Part shown: positions 61,424 to 64,000 of the stretch, in pieces
How positions within the stretch are numbered: position 1 is the stretch's first letter
Layout of the letters: each line of letters opens with the position of its first letter
Assembly (NCBI GenBank): GCA_963753725.1
Contig: CAVWDI010000009.1
Location: forward strand, 62,001 to 126,000
Origin: CAVWDI01 sp963753725
GTDB taxonomy: Bacteria; Chloroflexota; Anaerolineae; Anaerolineales; UBA4823
Direction of reading: 5' to 3'
DNA length: 64,000 bases
Made by a program: the position numbers and the translations under genes
Notes under the pieces: model-generated
Database searches by the model: none
Told to the model about the DNA's origin: nothing
What the model saw: the letters and a program-made list of their open reading frames with translations, nothing else

Positions 61424-62167
61424 TCAATATTTCATGCCCCCAAAAACCACATGACCTGCGTTCATCCAATAAACATCAAATGCTTCAAAACCCGCCAATT
61501 CTAACCATTTTGGCTGCTGGAAAAGACTGCTGGGTTTATCGACACCTTCCTTATCCGGGAAATGGTACAGGTTCCATCTTAACTCAAGAAACGTTTTATA
61601 AGCATCGGCGCTGTTATCAGTCTGAAGAGCGCGTTCCAAAACTGCCGAATCCCACAAATTTGCGGCTAATTTAACGCCGGTTGGTGACATGGGTTGTATC
61701 AAGTCTGCAATGATAAAAACGCCTTCTTTTTCCAAATTGTTATATATGTTGAGAAATTATTTTTGTTTTTGTTCTTCATCCAGGTGGTGGATACACAGTG
61801 AAGAGATGACGGCTTCGAAAGGTTCGTTTAATTCACCCCACGATATATTCTCGAGATCAAATTTCTTTATATTAAATCTTGATCCATACTGTGATAGCTT
61901 CTCTTTTGTGAAGTTAATCATTTCATCGCTGCCGTCTAAACCTTTTACGGTGAGATTTGGAAACCTATCTAACAGCGCTTTGGCCAATATTCCGCCCCCG
62001 GAGCATAATTCCAAAACCTTAAGTTGTGTTTTCTTGCGCGGTAAAAGTTGGCAGAATATATCTATCAATCGTTGGCGATCAGGTACAAAGTATCTCCCAT
62101 AATTAATAAAAGTACGGCTATCATTTTCATCCCAACCCGGCTCTTGGGAAATTAATATTTCGTCCAT
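61424..62167 (-). pseudogene. SAM-dependent methyltransferase with an in-frame TAA
   Basis: The two parts form one class I methyltransferase: motif I is VLELCSGGGILAKALLDRFPNLTV, motif II DGSDEMINFTKEKL, and SSLCIHHLDEEQKQK. A TAA at 61757-61759 ends the first part, and the same frame goes on with FLNIYNNLEKEGVFIIADLIQPM to the stop at 61424. No indel is needed: the TAA replaces one codon, perhaps GAA. A -10-like TAAGAT lies 6 bases before the ATG at 62167. Corrected length is 247 residues. It ends 15 bases before the cysteine-synthase-type gene. Confidence 0.8.
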
Positions 62168-62242
62168 GGGTAAATCTTAACATAAGAAACGTATTCTCAA
62201 AGATATTGAGGATACATATCCTCACATTTATTAAACAGATAA

Positions 62243-62276
62243 GGCGGACCTGATCACAAGTCCGCCAAAATTTTTG
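62243..62276. terminator. Bidirectional terminator
   Basis: GGCGGAC (62243-62249) pairs with GTCCGCC (62260-62266), with TTTTT after it on the plus strand and a T-rich run on the minus strand. It ends the minus-strand peptidase gene. Confidence 0.75.
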
Positions 62277-62339
62277 TTGAATAATGGATGATATTCTACT
62301 TGTCAATCACCGTTAATTTGTGGGATTATTTCTATGAAA

Positions 62340-62442
62340 TTTGTCACTCTGAGCATCGCGCAGCATGTCTACGGCGAAGCGAAGAGTTTAGATTCTTCTG
62401 CTCCCAAAAAACAGGGGTTTAAATCCGCATCAGAATGACAAA
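62340..62442. repeat. Small inverted-repeat (MITE-like) element
   Basis: TTTGTCACTCTGA (62340-62352) and TCAGAATGACAAA (62430-62442) are inverted copies with one mismatch, 103 bases apart end to end. The inside contains GAAGCGAAGAGTTTAGATTC, like the GAGCGAAGCGAAGAATC repeats common in Chloroflexota. No reading frame is supported. Confidence 0.65.
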
Positions 62443-62481
62443 CCACCGTTTTCTTATGACCGACTACCAGATTGAAAAGGA

Positions 62482-64000
62482 TTAATTATTCCAAACTAGA
62501 TTCAAAGCAGGAGCCTGGTTACCAGCGAATGTGATCTCAAATGTTATCGGTCCGGCAGGTAAAGACTGTGGGAAGAGCAGCAGTTCGCCCCCCAGGATAT
62601 CGATGCCCAGCGTGGTCCAGTTATTCTCCCCCGTGGTTTTGAAACGCACCATGGCCGGAATATCTATTGGATACCAGGTCAGGTAATGCTCGTTATTTTG
62701 AAGACTAACAATTGGGCCTGGGGCTCCAGCAGTATTGTCCACGGCATCTGCTGCCTGAATTCCAATGAAGGGTGAGGTATATACTTCTTCTAATACCACA
62801 TTCCCCTGCTCGAGCAGTCGAATGGATGAAATACTTAGTCCAGGCGCCGGAATGGAGGTGTTGATAGACCTGGTCGAAAAACCTGCTTCCCTGGCCTCTA
62901 AGACTTCCACAGGATATTCCCCAATGAGCGCTCCATTGTCATTTCGCAGTTCGATTATATAATCGTTTCCGTCCGAATTTCCACTGCGAAACCCTTCATA
63001 CTCATAAATAGGTCCAAATTCCATTTCGTTTTCCTGGTTTAGAAATGCTCTGATTTGCAGGACCTGTTCATTTTCCGCGGACAACATCGAAGCGCCGTTT
63101 TGGCGTTGATCGTAAAATAGACCCGTATATGTATAATCTGAGACCCAGTTGGGTGTACAGTAGCTCATAATGTCTTTGGTTGTATCTTGAATTACCAACA
63201 GCTGTGAAACGTCCATGCCAAATTGACCGATGATCCCATCGGCATACGGGTAGTCAGGGTCTGGGTTCGTAACCCCGCAAGGGGAATGCTCTCTGCCAAA
63301 GTTATGCCCGATTTCATGTGCTGCGATATTACCCCCATCGATTTCGTGTAAAATCGATTCATCCAGGCCTATGGATACGCGGTGACCGATCCAACCCAAT
63401 CCCGCTATACCTCCGTAATGCCAGGTGTTTCCATATTCATCTTCGATTGGGATGGGCGCATACCACACCTGGGAATCAGACGCGCCTTCGGATATTTTCA
63501 AAGTGGTGATGTAATTTAATAAATCACTCCATTCATATCCTTCCCGCAAATCTCCGAAGAAATTGACGGGTGAATGGAAGGAAACATTTACATTGTGTAG
63601 CGGATACATTTGCAGCACATCCGCGCTGATATGGTCATATGTCCCGGCGGGATAGTAATCGAAAGATGAACCCCTATCATGGAAGTAATTTATTGGAACA
63701 ATCTTCAAGTCCAACGCAGGCATGCCCAGAAAATCGAGTACAGCGCTGGCGGTGTTATTGCTTTCATTTGTTTCGACAATTGCTTGACCGGAATCGACCT
63801 TTGCCTCGAATGTTACTTGACCGGTCGTCCATGATTTGGGGATAACAAAATTGTATGTGGAGTTAAACGCGGCTCTTGAAGGATTAGGAGACACTACTGA
63901 GGGACCAGATACCAGAGGTGAACCTGGCAGGTCTTGATCATTCTGTTTTGCAGAAAGCGATACTTCAATACCTTGAGTCGGGGCGCTTTCTCCCGTTTTG
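62482..64000 (-). CDS. Secreted metzincin-like metallopeptidase, 5' end outside the window
   Basis: The reading frame stays open to the window edge at 64000, so the N-terminus, presumably with a signal peptide, is missing. The visible N-terminal part contains a CARDB-like beta-sandwich (YNFVIPKSWTTGQVTFEAKV, VETNESNNTASAVL). The catalytic domain follows with HEIGHNFGREH, the zinc site HExxHxxGxxH of metzincins, and a likely Met-turn in DIMSYCTPNW. A beta-rich C-terminal part of about 200 residues follows. An internal GTG at 63894 is not a credible start. A secreted protease role is likely. Confidence 0.88.
   Translation of the reverse strand, partial: KTGESAPTQGIEVSLSAKQNDQDLPGSPLVSGPSVVSPNPSRAAFNSTYNFVIPKSWTTGQVTFEAKVDSGQAIVETNESNNTASAVLDFLGMPALDLKIVPINYFHDRGSSFDYYPAGTYDHISADVLQMYPLHNVNVSFHSPVNFFGDLREGYEWSDLLNYITTLKISEGASDSQVWYAPIPIEDEYGNTWHYGGIAGLGWIGHRVSIGLDESILHEIDGGNIAAHEIGHNFGREHSPCGVTNPDPDYPYADGIIGQFGMDVSQLLVIQDTTKDIMSYCTPNWVSDYTYTGLFYDQRQNGASMLSAENEQVLQIRAFLNQENEMEFGPIYEYEGFRSGNSDGNDYIIELRNDNGALIGEYPVEVLEAREAGFSTRSINTSIPAPGLSISSIRLLEQGNVVLEEVYTSPFIGIQAADAVDNTAGAPGPIVSLQNNEHYLTWYPIDIPAMVRFKTTGENNWTTLGIDILGGELLLFPQSLPAGPITFEITFAGNQAPALNLVWNN

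Larger units (their letters stand above)
62168..62481. other. Intergenic region with a terminator and a small inverted-repeat element
   Basis: This 314-base space has no gene. It holds a terminator at 62243-62276 and a 103-base element with near-perfect terminal arms at 62340-62442. Confidence 0.6.

Overview
The window looks like about 64 kb of a Chloroflexota chromosome, most likely an anaerobic member of Anaerolineae. This rests on several traits seen together: lipoproteins with Val/Thr/Glu-rich or TPT-type low-complexity linkers, a topoisomerase I with an extra N-terminal cysteine domain, ribosomal protein S16 with a long acidic tail, a korDABC oxidoreductase and a two-subunit class I fumarase. 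The assignment is inferred from family style, not from a marker-gene tree. No rRNA, tRNA or CRISPR array was seen.

Layout. 0.1-2.1 kb: archease and RtcB (RNA repair ligase). 2.2-7.3 kb: a lipoprotein, then a divergent amino-acid ABC transporter (aapJQMP type). 7.3-11.3 kb: Cys-tRNA(Pro) deacylase, UvrB and a PHP phosphoesterase. 11.5-16.0 kb: SecG, a family 5 solute-binding protein and a TPR lytic transglycosylase. 16.1-19.6 kb: a methionine-salvage / SAH-recycling cluster (mtnA, pfkB kinase, ahcY). 19.6-22 kb: an IS110-family element with a hairpin array beside recA. 22-33 kb: DegV, then a housekeeping run ffh, rpsP, khpA, rimM, dprA, manC, topA, and greA. 33-38.6 kb: dGTPase, a LysM protein, an acyltransferase plus CDP-alcohol phosphatidyltransferase pair, and a sugar-type binding protein. 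38.6-44.2 kb: a degraded zone holding a broken M20 peptidase, a broken epimerase, beta-helix surface-protein remnants, a cNMP-domain remnant and dispersed repeats. 44.2-50.5 kb: fumarase, a bactofilin-like membrane protein and korCBAD. 50.7-62.2 kb: a binding protein, a DapA-type aldolase, a large anchored protein, LipM-type acyltransferase, DUF4230, DUF503, an SDR, an NTPase and an amino-acid cassette (TfoX-C, racemase, cysteine-synthase type, methyltransferase). 62.5-64 kb: the C-terminal part of a secreted metzincin-like peptidase that runs off the window.

Two features cut across the annotation. First, many essential genes (recA, uvrB, mtnA, rpsP, dprA, fumarase beta) are broken by single extra bases. 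This points to residual insertion errors in the sequence rather than real gene loss, and these genes are annotated here as whole genes. In 38.6-44 kb the breaks come every 200-300 bases, so low local sequence quality or true decay are both possible.

Second, several genes (archease, the TPR transglycosylase, ffh, the aldolase, DUF4230) have a -10 hexamer ending 7-8 bases before the start codon. This predicts leaderless mRNAs and suggests that this lineage uses them routinely alongside Shine-Dalgarno starts. The other points most worth a look are the IS110 element with its structured 3' flank, a terminator placed directly after the mtnA promoter, and a perfect 13-bp palindrome between the binding-protein and permease genes of the amino-acid transporter.
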